Part shown: positions 1 to 10,307 of the stretch, piece after piece | Numbering within the stretch: the first letter of the stretch is position 1 | Layout: every line of letters starts with the position of its first letter | Notes under the pieces: model-generated | Databases searched by the model: none | Told to the model about the DNA's origin: nothing | Seen by the model: the letters and a program-made list of their open reading frames with translations, nothing else | Position numbers and translations under genes: made by a program | From: Cyanobacteria bacterium OH_PDB_230 | GTDB taxonomy: Bacteria; Cyanobacteriota; Vampirovibrionia; Gastranaerophilales; Gastranaerophilaceae | DNA: 64,000 nt | Assembly: GCA_023421795.1 (NCBI GenBank) | Contig: JAEZSO010000002.1 | Span: 682,001 to 746,000, forward strand | Direction of reading: 5' to 3'

Positions 1-1062
<1,062 letters not shown>

Positions 1063-1147
1063 GCAAAGTTAAATTCTGAAGCCAATCAAAATATAAGACG
1101 CCAAGGTGACACTATATTAGGGAAAAAATTGAAGGTGAGAATATAAA

Positions 1148-4100
1148 ATGAATACATTACTACGTAAAAATACAAAGAAATCTATGGATTTTATCAATGA
1201 ACAGATTGATAAAAAGTCCTTAAATAGATTATTATCTCAAATCTATTTAGAATTTGGCGGTGCTAAAACAGCTTCATTAGCTAATAACCTTAAAAACTTA
1301 GGGTTCAGATATGCTACAAAAGCCGGTACAACAATTTCTATCAAAGATTTGGATGTTCCAGCTGTGAAAAAAGACCTTTTACAAGAAGCAGAGCGTGAAA
1401 TCGAAAAATCTACGCAAAGATATTTAAAAGGTGAAATCACAGAAGTAGAAAGATATACAAAGGTAATCGACACTTGGTCAGAAACAACATCTAAATTAAC
1501 TGACAGTGTAGTAGAAAACTTTGATAAATTAAATCCTGTTTATATGATGGCATTCTCCGGTGCGAGAGGTAACCTTTCTCAGGTATCTCAGCTAGTGGGA
1601 ATGAGAGGTCTGATGGCAGACGCACAAGGTCAGATCATCGACTTACCTATTAAATCAAACTTTAAAGAAGGTCTTAGCGTAACTGAATACATCATTTCAA
1701 GTTACGGTGCAAGAAAAGGTCTTGTAGATACAGCGTTAAAAACAGCTGACTCAGGTTACTTAACAAGAAGACTTGTTGACGTTGCTCAAGATGTAATCAT
1801 CAGAGGCGCAGATTGCGGTACAAAAAGAGCAATCAAAATGTCTTCTATTTCAGATGGTGAAAAAATAGTTGCTTCTTTAACAGACAGATTATTGGGAAGA
1901 ACAATCGCTGAAGATATTAAAGACGCAGACGGAAAAGTTGTTATCCCTGCTGAAACTACAATAAACAGAGATGACATCAAAAAAATCGAAGCTATCAAAT
2001 TGACTGAAATAATGGTTAGATCACCATTAACTTGCGAACTTGAGTACGGTATCTGTCAAAAGTGTTATGGATGGGCATTAACAACTCAAAGAATGGTTGA
2101 TATCGGTGAAGCTATTGGTATCATCGCTGCACAATCAATCGGGGAACCCGGAACACAGCTTACGATGAGAACATTCCACACAGGGGGTGTATTCAAGGGT
2201 TCTGGAGCTATGAGAGCTGTTATTGCACAAGAAGATGGTGAAATAACATCGAAAATAGCTGTAAAAGAATTAAGAACAAGACACGGTGATGAAGTATTAG
2301 TTACTATACAAGAAACTGATATCGAATTAAAAGGAGCTAAGAAAACTCATAAATATCACGTTCCGACTGGTGCTATAATGCTTTGTACTCCAGGTTCTAA
2401 AGTTAAAAAAGGCGATAAAATTGCCGAGTACGAACCAGTGAGTCAAGGTGACGGTAGCCGTTTAACAGAAAAAGCTACAAAAGATATCACATCAGATTTA
2501 AGCGGTGAAATCGTATTTGAAGATTTCGTTGCTGATGAGAAAAAAGACAGACAAGGCAACGTGTCTAGAACATCAAACAAAAACGGAATTATTTGGGTAT
2601 TAGGTGGAGACGTCTATAACCTTCCGGGGGGTTCAAAAATTCTTGTTAATGATGCTCAAGAAATCAAAACTGGCGAAAAACTTGCTGAGATTCACATTGT
2701 GTCTGAGCACGGCGGTGAAGTTAGAGTCGGTGAAAACCTTCAAATAGAAGAAGTAAAATTTGAAGGCAAAAAAATCAAAAAAATCGTCCAAGGTAAAGAA
2801 CTTACTATCGTTATTGCTTCTATCGCGCCTTCAAATGCTAAATTTGAAGTTACGAAGAAAGAGCAAATGTGGGTAGTTGAAAAAACAGGCGAAAAATACA
2901 TTGTTAAATCACCTGTTGATACAACTGTTGAAAACGGCATGATAATCGCTGAATTAGTTGATGATGAGTGCGCAGTTTCTTCAAGCGGTGAAATTAAATA
3001 CTTGGGCGTCGAAGTTGACGAAAACCAAATTATTACATCTCCAGGAGATATAATTTTCATTCCTGAAGAAGTACACCAATTAAATAAAGATTCAGAATTG
3101 AAAATGGTCGAAAGCGGTACTTTTGTTACTGCCGGTACAGAAGTTGTTAAAGACTTATACTGTCACATCGACGGTATCGTTGAAATCAAAGAATTTAACG
3201 ATATCATCCATGAAGTGATTATTAGACCTGGAGAAATTCATACTTTAAGCAACATTAGTGACTTAAAAGTTGAAGAAGGCGAATTGATCGAGGCTGGAAC
3301 AGCTATCGCTCCAAAAATTAAAGCTAAAGAACTTTCAATAGTTACTATTATGGATTCTGAAAATGAAAGTATGGACATTGACGATCTTGATGAAGAAATT
3401 GAAGTCGCAACAATCGATGAAGATGCAATTTCTAACCAGCCTATCCAGATCTTAATAAGACCTGTTCAGAAGTTCAGTGTAGCGCCGAAAGAAGTGTCTA
3501 TTGATTTTGAAACAACTGATGAATCAATCGATATTGTACCTGTAACTCAATTACAGTACAAAGACGGTGCCAGAGTGAGAAATCTAGATGGTTCTGTATT
3601 GACAAGAACAAGTTTGGTTCTTCAAATGCAAGGCTACCTAAGCCACTTAAAAGGTATGGTAGAGTTGGATGCTGAGAATAACTTAAAAGTTGTTGTACTA
3701 GAAACATTGATTGTAAGAAGAGAAGTTGATACTACTTCAAGAATTCTTGCTTCAATGCAGACAGAACTTCTCGTTGAACACGGTCAAATCATCGAATCAA
3801 AAGCTCCGGTTGCTAAAACACAAGTATTAGCTGTAAATGACGGTGTTGCAAGTATAAAAGGTGATGGTCAGGATGTAAGAAGATTGCTTCTGATTTCTGA
3901 AAATTATGAAACAAAAATCGCTTTAAAAACAAAACCTGTTGTAAAAGTAGGAGATTTTGTTAAAACCGATTCGATAATTTCAGAAAGCGGCGAAAAATCC
4001 ACATTGTCAGGTATCGTTGTAAAAGCTGATAAATCATCAGTTACAGTAAGAGCCGGCAGACCATACTTGATAAGCCCTGGTACAATGCTTCAGGTTAACA

Positions 4101-4990
4101 ACGGTGCATTGGTACTTCGTGGTGATATGCTTGCTACATTGGTATTTGAAAGACAAAAAACAGGTGACATCGTACAGGGGCTTCCAAGGGTTGAAGAACT
4201 TTTAGAAGGAAGAAAACCTAAAGATTGTGCTATCGTGGCAGAATTTGACGGTGTTGCTGAGATAGAAATCGAAGATGATGTTCCTCGTTTATACCTTGTA
4301 AATGAGAACGGAAGACACGAAATTAAATATTCTATCGATTCAAATATCATCGTTTCAAACAAACAGGAAATCAAAGCAGGACAACCGTTAACAAGCGGTC
4401 CTTTAAATCCGCATGACGTTATAAGAATCAATGGTGCAGCGTCAGTTCAACAATACCTTCTTGACGAAGTACAAAGAGTATACCGTTCTCAAGGTGTAGA
4501 AATCGCTGACAAACACGTTGAAGTTATTGTAAAACAGATGACTAAGAAAGTTAAAGTCATTGATTCAGGTGATACAAAACTTCTACCTGGTGAATTCCTA
4601 GAACTTCAAGCATTTGAACAAGAAAATAAAGAAGTTGTCGCTGCTGGCGGAGAAGAAGCTACTTACGAATCAGTTTTACTTGGTATTACAAAAGCAAGTT
4701 TAAATACTGAAAGTTTCATATCAGCTGCTTCGTTCCAAGAAACAACAAGAATTCTTACAGAAGCTGCAGTTGAAGGAAAACGTGATCTTTTAAGAGGCTT
4801 GAAAGAGAACGTAATTATCGGTAGATTAATACCTGCCGGTACAGGTTTCTATCATCTGACAAATGCTTCAGAAGAAAAAGATAGAGAAGCTCAAAGAAGA
4901 GCAGCGGCTAAAAACAATGCCAGAAAACCTTCTGCAATATTAGAAGAAATAGAAGGCATGTTTGGTACGCCTGACTTTACTATTGAATAA
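1148..4990 (+). CDS. rpoC2: RNA polymerase beta-prime subunit RpoC2
   Basis: This 1280-residue protein is the C-terminal half of beta-prime. The four zinc-binding cysteines are present (C223, C296, C303, C306, in RGADCGTK and CELEYGICQKC). The bridge-helix/trigger-loop start is recognisable in IAAQSIGEPGTQLTMRTFHT (ends near residue 345). The sequence does not resume the normal beta-prime core until TGDIVQGLPRVEELLEGR near residue 1005. About 650 residues are therefore inserted in the trigger loop, matching the position and size of the SI3 insertion of cyanobacterial RpoC2. Start ATG 1148 has an upstream GAAGGTGAG. Length is close to cyanobacterial homologues. Confidence 0.97.
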   Translation: MNTLLRKNTKKSMDFINEQIDKKSLNRLLSQIYLEFGGAKTASLANNLKNLGFRYATKAGTTISIKDLDVPAVKKDLLQEAEREIEKSTQRYLKGEITEVERYTKVIDTWSETTSKLTDSVVENFDKLNPVYMMAFSGARGNLSQVSQLVGMRGLMADAQGQIIDLPIKSNFKEGLSVTEYIISSYGARKGLVDTALKTADSGYLTRRLVDVAQDVIIRGADCGTKRAIKMSSISDGEKIVASLTDRLLGRTIAEDIKDADGKVVIPAETTINRDDIKKIEAIKLTEIMVRSPLTCELEYGICQKCYGWALTTQRMVDIGEAIGIIAAQSIGEPGTQLTMRTFHTGGVFKGSGAMRAVIAQEDGEITSKIAVKELRTRHGDEVLVTIQETDIELKGAKKTHKYHVPTGAIMLCTPGSKVKKGDKIAEYEPVSQGDGSRLTEKATKDITSDLSGEIVFEDFVADEKKDRQGNVSRTSNKNGIIWVLGGDVYNLPGGSKILVNDAQEIKTGEKLAEIHIVSEHGGEVRVGENLQIEEVKFEGKKIKKIVQGKELTIVIASIAPSNAKFEVTKKEQMWVVEKTGEKYIVKSPVDTTVENGMIIAELVDDECAVSSSGEIKYLGVEVDENQIITSPGDIIFIPEEVHQLNKDSELKMVESGTFVTAGTEVVKDLYCHIDGIVEIKEFNDIIHEVIIRPGEIHTLSNISDLKVEEGELIEAGTAIAPKIKAKELSIVTIMDSENESMDIDDLDEEIEVATIDEDAISNQPIQILIRPVQKFSVAPKEVSIDFETTDESIDIVPVTQLQYKDGARVRNLDGSVLTRTSLVLQMQGYLSHLKGMVELDAENNLKVVVLETLIVRREVDTTSRILASMQTELLVEHGQIIESKAPVAKTQVLAVNDGVASIKGDGQDVRRLLLISENYETKIALKTKPVVKVGDFVKTDSIISESGEKSTLSGIVVKADKSSVTVRAGRPYLISPGTMLQVNNGALVLRGDMLATLVFERQKTGDIVQGLPRVEELLEGRKPKDCAIVAEFDGVAEIEIEDDVPRLYLVNENGRHEIKYSIDSNIIVSNKQEIKAGQPLTSGPLNPHDVIRINGAASVQQYLLDEVQRVYRSQGVEIADKHVEVIVKQMTKKVKVIDSGDTKLLPGEFLELQAFEQENKEVVAAGGEEATYESVLLGITKASLNTESFISAASFQETTRILTEAAVEGKRDLLRGLKENVIIGRLIPAGTGFYHLTNASEEKDREAQRRAAAKNNARKPSAILEEIEGMFGTPDFTIE

Positions 4991-5007
4991 TTCAATAATT
5001 TATTATA

Positions 5008-5041
5008 AGAGTGGTAATACTAGTTGTTACCACTCTTTTTA
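5008..5041 (+). terminator. Rho-independent terminator after rpoC2
   Basis: A 10-bp perfect stem (AGAGTGGTAA at 5008-5017 with TTACCACTCT at 5027-5036) is followed by a T run. It ends the rpoC1-rpoC2 transcript and rules out the longer upstream start of the next gene. Confidence 0.9.
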
Positions 5042-5055
5042 TATGGAGATTATTT

Positions 5056-5529
5056 ATGAAGAAATTATTATTTTTGTTAGGTGTTCTTTTGCTCGGTTCA
5101 GGAGCCTTTGCGTCTGATATTGACGATGTAAAACATTTTTTTAATTCCTATACTGATACAGCGAATTCTTATAAGCCAAATTATTTTGATTATTATGCCC
5201 CAAATGCGGTTATAAAAAGAGTAGTTGTCAAAAAAGACGGAACCACAGAAACGGTTGTTGTACCGTTAACAGAGTACAAAAAGAATACGAAACTCAGTTT
5301 AAGACTTGCCAAATTAAAACATTATAAAAATGAATATACAAATATCGAGATAAAGCCTGAAGGCGATGATTATCGGGTTATAACGATGAGAAAACCTTCA
5401 ACAAGTTCATATAGTTTGCCTGCTTCATTCTTAATCGGCAAAGATGCTTCAGGCAAATTAAAAATCAAAGAAGAATCTATGCACACCAAAGTCCAGACCT
5501 TTTTAAGAAAACACAATAAATCTAACTAG
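5056..5529 (+). CDS. Small exported protein, possible NTF2-like fold
   Basis: A 157-residue protein with a clear signal peptide: [20 protein letters not shown], probably cleaved after AFA. ATG 5056 is chosen because GGAG lies 8 bases upstream; the in-frame start at 5011 would sit inside the rpoC2 terminator and lacks a signal peptide. The mature part (about 137 residues) has the pattern of a small alpha+beta domain: an N-terminal helix with [12 protein letters not shown], then alternating strands. This resembles SnoaL/NTF2-like domains, but no catalytic residues can be named. It overlaps the end of panD by four bases, convergently. Location is probably periplasm; function unknown. Confidence 0.75.
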   Translation: MKKLLFLLGVLLLGSGAFASDIDDVKHFFNSYTDTANSYKPNYFDYYAPNAVIKRVVVKKDGTTETVVVPLTEYKKNTKLSLRLAKLKHYKNEYTNIEIKPEGDDYRVITMRKPSTSSYSLPASFLIGKDASGKLKIKEESMHTKVQTFLRKHNKSN

Positions 5530-5873
5530 ATAATATTATTTTCATGGTCAACTTGGACGATTGCAGGTTTAAAAGTCTTGGCTTCTTCAGGTGTTAAAGA
5601 GGCGTATGCAACTATTATTACTTTGTCTCCGACAGCTGCTTTTCTCGCCGCTGCACCGTTGATGCAAATATCCTTATTGCCTCTTTTGCCTTCTATTACA
5701 TAGGTTTGGAATCTTTCACCATTGTTAATGTTGAGGATTTCTACCTTTTGTCCTTCAGATAAATTTGCTTTATCCATAAGATTTTTATCTATTGTAATCG
5801 AGCCGACATAATTAAGGTTTGCGTCGGTTACAGTGGCTCTGTGTATTTTTGAGTATATAAATTCTAATAACAT
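5526..5873 (-). CDS. panD: Aspartate 1-decarboxylase PanD
   Basis: PanD converts aspartate to beta-alanine for pantothenate and CoA synthesis, using a pyruvoyl group formed by self-cleavage of the proenzyme. The 115-residue length is typical. The cleavage site is visible as Gly24-Ser25 within NYVGSITID, and NGAAAR further on is the conserved active-site segment. AGGAAG sits 8 bases before ATG 5873. No other pantothenate genes are nearby. The gene is convergent with the secreted-protein gene and overlaps it by four bases. Confidence 0.95.
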   Translation of the reverse strand: MLLEFIYSKIHRATVTDANLNYVGSITIDKNLMDKANLSEGQKVEILNINNGERFQTYVIEGKRGNKDICINGAAARKAAVGDKVIIVAYASLTPEEAKTFKPAIVQVDHENNII

Positions 5874-5920
5874 AATGTTTACTTCCTAATAAAATTTTAT
5901 CAAAAACAAGTTGCTGTGAA

Positions 5921-6658
5921 CTATAGATTTTTAATTTTATTAATATAATTGTATAAGTCTTTGACCTGCTTGGGTTTTAAATATTTAAATTGCCCTTTTT
6001 TCATACCCAGTAAATCTATTGGACCGTGTGAAATTCTTTTTAAAGAAATGACGGGCCTTCCGATGATATCGAGCATCTTTCGTATTTGTCTGTTTAATCC
6101 TTGATAAAGAACGATTTCTACTATTGTATCTTTGCCTTCAAATTCAAGAATCTGTGCTTCGGCATAAGCCATTTGCCCGGGTTCGATTTCGATACCGTTC
6201 AACATTTGGTTGAGGTGAGTGGCGTTGAGCCTTCCTTTCGCTTTTACCCTGTAATGTTTTGGTATTTTTATTGAAGGGTGTGTCATTTCGTTTATAAGGT
6301 TACCGTCATTTGTCATGATCAATAGACCTGTTGAATCCTTATCGAGCCTGCCTACAGGTTTTAAATTATAGACATTTTCAGGAAGCAAATCATAAATGGT
6401 TTTTCTTCCTTTTTCGTCATCCATTGTTGTTATGTAGCCTGCTGGTTTGTAGTATCTTATGTAAGTCAGCTCTTGAGGCTTTACAGGTTTGTTGTTTACA
6501 TAAACTCTGTCTTTCGAGCCAACACCAAAACCTAATTCTTTAACAACAGTATCATTTACTCTGACTTTGCCTTCTTCGATAAGTTTATCGGCATCTCTTC
6601 TTGAACAGATTCCAGACGATGCTATATATTTGTTTAATCTTGTTTTTTGATTTTTCAT
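5921..6658 (-). CDS. rluB: rRNA large/small subunit pseudouridine synthase, RsuA/RluB family
   Basis: A 245-residue enzyme with an N-terminal S4 RNA-binding domain (LNKYIASSGICSRRDADKLI) and a pseudouridine synthase domain. The catalytic aspartate is in GRLDKDSTGLLI, and the downstream motif GLNRQIRKML is also present. This domain order fits RluB (U2605 of 23S rRNA), although RsuA and RluF cannot be fully excluded. The in-frame TTG at 6676 was rejected as start because homologues begin near the S4 domain and that codon lies within the terminator stem. The upstream region has no clear ribosome-binding site. Confidence 0.88.
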   Translation of the reverse strand: MKNQKTRLNKYIASSGICSRRDADKLIEEGKVRVNDTVVKELGFGVGSKDRVYVNNKPVKPQELTYIRYYKPAGYITTMDDEKGRKTIYDLLPENVYNLKPVGRLDKDSTGLLIMTNDGNLINEMTHPSIKIPKHYRVKAKGRLNATHLNQMLNGIEIEPGQMAYAEAQILEFEGKDTIVEIVLYQGLNRQIRKMLDIIGRPVISLKRISHGPIDLLGMKKGQFKYLKPKQVKDLYNYINKIKNL

Positions 6659-6672
6659 ATTTATATCATATA

Positions 6673-6709
6673 ACAAAAGAAGCTAGTGAACATCAATAGC
6701 TTCTTTTGT
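6673..6709 (-). terminator. Terminator ending the small unknown gene at 6719
   Basis: A 13-bp perfect stem (6673-6685 with 6697-6709, arm ACAAAAGAAGCTA) has an 11-base loop. On the minus strand it ends in TTTTGTTATAT. It separates the 141-residue gene from the pseudouridine synthase gene. Confidence 0.75.
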
Positions 6710-6718
6710 GGTTTTGTT

Positions 6719-7144
6719 TTATTTTATGTATTTCTTCAGTTTGTCGATATCATTTTGTTTATTGGATACTTCGCTTATGCTCTTGTCAATTTTGCCAAAA
6801 AATCCGTTAAAGAAAGAGCCAAGTTTTTTCAAGTTTACGTCTAATGTTTTCCCTTTTATTTCACTATCTGCTCTTGATTCAACTGTTGCAAGAATTTTTG
6901 TTGTTGTTTTAGTTAAAGGTTTTTTACCTTTTCCTTGAGGAATATTTTTGACAAGCTGCTTTGTTGTGAATACTACGTCGCAATCAGCGGCATTAGATAA
7001 GTCATGTAAGCTTTTAATTTCTCTGTGTGCTTTTGATAGTCTGTTTCCCGGTATATGTTTTATTGTGTCTAATACTTCTTGATTTAATTTGGCTGCCATT
7101 CCGAAAGATGGTGAATTGCTTCTTACTGAGCTGACTGAGTTCAT
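6719..7144 (-). CDS. Small unknown protein with N-terminal SFG motif
   Basis: A 141-residue protein I do not recognise. ATG 7144 is chosen over the upstream in-frame ATG because AGAAAGGA lies just before it. The first 20 residues are Ser/Asn rich and contain SPSFGMAAKLN; the same SFG/NFG pattern appears at the N-termini of the proteins at 38026 and 62777. The rest is lysine-rich with predicted amphipathic helices (IDKSISEVSNKQNDIDKLKK at the end). There is no signal peptide or membrane segment. It is a single-gene unit with its own terminator. Function unknown. Confidence 0.7.
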   Translation of the reverse strand: MNSVSSVRSNSPSFGMAAKLNQEVLDTIKHIPGNRLSKAHREIKSLHDLSNAADCDVVFTTKQLVKNIPQGKGKKPLTKTTTKILATVESRADSEIKGKTLDVNLKKLGSFFNGFFGKIDKSISEVSNKQNDIDKLKKYIK

Positions 7145-7334
7145 TATTTTTCCTTTCTCTAGTGAAATTGACTTAACTGTTTTTTTAAAGTCAAAACATA
7201 TAACAAATTGTCGGAATGTGAACAAATGTAAACCCGAATATTGTTTAAAGTACATTTAATATTATTAAACAATCGTTTTGATACTTACTATTTGTGATAT
7301 GATTTAAAAAAGACAGTTTTTTTAAGGAGCAGTG

Positions 7335-8294
7335 ATGGTCATTGTGAAAAAATACAAGATCGGCGTGGATGTTGGCGGAACAAATATCAAGGTTGCCCTT
7401 GTAGATAAAAAAGGTAATATAGTTTATTCAAATACAGTTCCAACAAGAGCTGAGATGGGATATGAATATACCATAAGCAACATGAAACAAGCCATTTATG
7501 AACTGATGAAAGAAACTAAAACTTCTAAAGAAGTAATTGATGGCATTGGATTTGGCTTTCCTGGTCAGGTTGATTGTGAGAGAGGCATCGTAAGATTAGC
7601 TCCTAACATTCCCGGCTGGGTTAACGTTCCTATTGCTTCTATTATTGAAGAAGAATTCGGAATCACAACAAAAATTGATAACGATGTAAGATGTGCTGCG
7701 CTTGGTGAATTAAACTTTGGTGCAGGAAAAGACTGCCAAAACTTAATCTGCATTACAGTAGGGACGGGTATCGGCTCAGGTTTAATCGTCAACGGTAAAC
7801 TTGTAAGAGGCGCTAGCAATGCAGCGGGCGAACTTGGACACATTAAGCTTCAAATGCAAGGCGGGCCTATCTGCGGATGCGGAGATACCGGCTGTTTGGA
7901 AGCTTTTGCATCAGGTCCTGCTATAGTAGCAATGGCGGAACAATATATACTAGGTGGCAAATCAACAAAATACAGAGAACTTGCAAATCCTGACATCACT
8001 CCATATGTGGTAGCAGAGGCAGCAAAACAAGGTGACACTGTTGCAAAAAGAATTTTTGAAATCATTGGTGAATACATAGGAATCGGTATGGCTAGTGTAG
8101 TCAATCTTTTAAATCCTGAAAGAATCGTTATCGGCGGCGGCGTTGCTGATGCCGGAGACCTTTTAATCGAGCCTATAAAGAGAACTTTAAAAGAAAGAGC
8201 AATGCCTATTCAGGCTGCGGCTGTTGAGATTGTGCCGGCTGAACTTGGCAATACGGCAGGTGTTATCGGAGCAAGTTTACTTATCGAAAGTTAG
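7335..8294 (+). CDS. ROK-family sugar kinase (probable glucokinase)
   Basis: A 319-residue ROK protein that probably phosphorylates glucose with ATP. Visible motifs are the phosphate-binding GVDVGGTNIKVAL at the N-terminus, the catalytic DNDVR region, GTGIGSG, and the ROK zinc motif CGCGDTGCLEAFASG. GGGVADAGD near the C-terminus is also conserved. ATG 7335 has AAGGAG at ideal spacing; a GTG directly before it is an alternative. holA follows after two bases, so translation is probably coupled. Glucokinase is the most likely role given malQ elsewhere in the window, but N-acetylmannosamine kinase activity is possible. Confidence 0.92.
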   Translation: MVIVKKYKIGVDVGGTNIKVALVDKKGNIVYSNTVPTRAEMGYEYTISNMKQAIYELMKETKTSKEVIDGIGFGFPGQVDCERGIVRLAPNIPGWVNVPIASIIEEEFGITTKIDNDVRCAALGELNFGAGKDCQNLICITVGTGIGSGLIVNGKLVRGASNAAGELGHIKLQMQGGPICGCGDTGCLEAFASGPAIVAMAEQYILGGKSTKYRELANPDITPYVVAEAAKQGDTVAKRIFEIIGEYIGIGMASVVNLLNPERIVIGGGVADAGDLLIEPIKRTLKERAMPIQAAAVEIVPAELGNTAGVIGASLLIES

Positions 8295-8296
8295 TT

Positions 8297-9265
8297 ATGT
8301 CTTTATATTTATTCTGGGGACAGGAAGATTATAATATTCAAAAAGAAATCGAGAAGCTTAAAAGTGAGCTTCTTGATTCTTCTTTTATATCAATGAATTA
8401 CAAGGTTTTTGATAATCCTGAATTCTTGAAAATTATAGAATGCGTTCAGGCTACTCCCCTGATGTTCGGAAATATGCTCATCGTAATCAATATGGAGAAA
8501 TATTTTTTAGGAAACAAGGGCAGCGTCGATGACAAACAGCTTGCTGTATTCTCAGAAGCTATTGAAAACATCTCAGACAGCGTTAATATAGTTTTTCTGT
8601 GTAAAATTTCGCGAGACGAAAATAAAAAAATAGATTCAAGAAAAAAGCTTTATAAAATAATTTCAAAAAAAGCTACGGTAAAAGAATTTGCACAGTATAG
8701 AACTTATCAAAAAGAGCTTCCTGATTTCATCCAGAAGATGTTGAAAGAAAAAGAACTCACTGCAGATACAAGCACAACAGCTTTTTTAGTTGAACAGCTC
8801 GGAGCAAATTTAAGACTTATAGATTCAGAACTGGAAAAGTTAAAAGTAGCAATTCATCCGAATAAAAAAGTTTCAAAAGAGGATATTAAGTCAATCTGCA
8901 CTTCTTCTGAAGATGTTTTTGCCCTTGCAGATTTATTGGTAGCCCGGGATAAAAATAACACTCTTAAACAGTTCCATAAACTTACGGACAGAAGACATTA
9001 TCTGGAGATTTTGTCGGTTCTGCAGTCAAATGTGCAAAGGTTTATATTTATAAAAAATTACGAGAAAATAGCCAGTGCGCAGGAAATAGGAAGTCAGCTG
9101 AATTTGCATGAATTTGTAGTTAAAAAGACAATCGAGAAGTTGAGCAAAATAAGCCTGAAACAGCTTGTAAAAATAAAAGAAAATCTCACAATCGCAGAGT
9201 ACAAAATAAAGACAGGAGCTATGGATTCGCCAACAATAGCTTTAGAAATGGCCTTATTGAGGTAG
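8297..9265 (+). CDS. holA: DNA polymerase III delta subunit HolA
   Basis: HolA is the clamp-loader wrench that opens the beta sliding clamp. The 322-residue length and N-terminus (MSLYLFWGQEDYNIQKEIEKL) are typical. Other conserved parts are the strand FLCKISRD and EFAQYRTYQKELPDFIQ, then the C-terminal helical domain with LRLIDSELEKLK. As usual for this family there is no P-loop. It starts two bases after the ROK kinase stop and is followed by holB after six bases, so two clamp-loader subunits are made together. Confidence 0.9.
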   Translation: MSLYLFWGQEDYNIQKEIEKLKSELLDSSFISMNYKVFDNPEFLKIIECVQATPLMFGNMLIVINMEKYFLGNKGSVDDKQLAVFSEAIENISDSVNIVFLCKISRDENKKIDSRKKLYKIISKKATVKEFAQYRTYQKELPDFIQKMLKEKELTADTSTTAFLVEQLGANLRLIDSELEKLKVAIHPNKKVSKEDIKSICTSSEDVFALADLLVARDKNNTLKQFHKLTDRRHYLEILSVLQSNVQRFIFIKNYEKIASAQEIGSQLNLHEFVVKKTIEKLSKISLKQLVKIKENLTIAEYKIKTGAMDSPTIALEMALLR

Positions 9266-9271
9266 GTTCTT

Positions 9272-10228
9272 ATGAATAATGTGTTAAAAAATAAATACCC
9301 ATATCTCTCAAACTTTTTTTCTCAAATAATAAAAAGTTCAAATATCAACATAGCTAATTCGCTCGTGTTCTATGGCTCTGACGTTCTGGCTCAATATTAC
9401 TTTGCCTTGAATATAGCGAAAGCGCTGAATTGTCAAAAGAGCAAAGAAGCGGACTGTGATTGCGTAAACTGTAATTGGATTAGGTCAAATAAACATCCTG
9501 CTGTTATAACAATATCTAAAATCGACAATAAAACAGATGACTCAAAAACCGTAATATCAAAGCAGCAAGTGGATTTTGTTAAAGATTCTTTGGTGAATTC
9601 ATCATCTTATCATAGAGTTTTCATTTTTTGTGATGCCGAATTCAAGGTGCTTTCGGAACAGGAAAAAAACAAGATAAGAGAATTTGATGAGCTGGGCATC
9701 TGTTTGCCTGAATCAAATGCCGAAGAGACTGGCTGGTTCCCTAAAGGTCTTTCCAGAACTTGTTTTCAGGATGTTGCCGCGAATGCACTGTTGAAATCTA
9801 TTGAGGAGCCGCCGGAGAATGTGACTTTTATCTTTTTAACCGAAGATAAAGACGATTTGATACAAACCATAATTTCGCGCTCACAATGTTTCTTTGTGCC
9901 TAATTTTTCCAAAGATAATAACGATTGCGAGTTTTTAGGTGATTATTTAAGTGAATATCCTAATTTAAGAATGCAAAATGCCATAAAATTTTCAAAAGTA
10001 TTGATTGAATACCAAACCAAAAGCGAAGAATCTCCGGATTACATCTTGGATTGTATTCAGGAGTACTTAAAGAGAGTTTTGCTTGCAAACAAAGATAACA
10101 AAATGGTTTTTTATAAAACGTTAAAAGACATAGAAAAAATAGAACAGTCAAAAAAAATGCTGGCTGCTCATATGAAAGAATCCTTGGTTTATGAAGACTT
10201 GGCTCTTTATTTATTTAATCAGGATTAA
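9272..10228 (+). CDS. holB: DNA polymerase III delta-prime subunit HolB
   Basis: A 318-residue clamp-loader subunit of the DnaX/HolB AAA+ family. The zinc-binding cysteine cluster CDCVNCNW lies near residues 65-75. The sensor-type helix ANALLKSIEEPPENVTFIFLT and the ISRSQCF (SRC) motif that contacts neighbouring ATPase sites are clear. The Walker A position (LVFYGSDVLAQYY) is degenerate, as expected for delta-prime, which does not hydrolyse ATP. It is translationally linked with holA and precedes ftsH, which has its own promoter. Confidence 0.88.
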   Translation: MNNVLKNKYPYLSNFFSQIIKSSNINIANSLVFYGSDVLAQYYFALNIAKALNCQKSKEADCDCVNCNWIRSNKHPAVITISKIDNKTDDSKTVISKQQVDFVKDSLVNSSSYHRVFIFCDAEFKVLSEQEKNKIREFDELGICLPESNAEETGWFPKGLSRTCFQDVAANALLKSIEEPPENVTFIFLTEDKDDLIQTIISRSQCFFVPNFSKDNNDCEFLGDYLSEYPNLRMQNAIKFSKVLIEYQTKSEESPDYILDCIQEYLKRVLLANKDNKMVFYKTLKDIEKIEQSKKMLAAHMKESLVYEDLALYLFNQD

Positions 10229-10240
10229 TGCAATCATTTG

Positions 10241-10269
10241 TTAACAGAACTCGTTTTTGGTGATATAAT
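10241..10269 (+). promoter_or_regulatory. Sigma-70-type promoter for ftsH
   Basis: TTAACA (10241-10246) and TATAAT (10264-10269) are separated by 17 bases, a near-consensus promoter 40 bases before the ftsH start. Confidence 0.7.
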
Positions 10270-10307
10270 ACCAATATAAACGGATTAGATTATTTGAGGA
10301 AATATAA

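Noticed and set aside
1063..1147. Possible frameshift or assembly break between rpoC1 and rpoC2
   Set aside because: rpoC1 ends in a clean stop, rpoC2 has its own ribosome-binding site and start, and the split point is that of all Cyanobacteria.
5011..5055. Longer start for the secreted protein gene
   Set aside because: It lies inside the rpoC2 terminator hairpin and would bury the signal peptide behind 15 residues.
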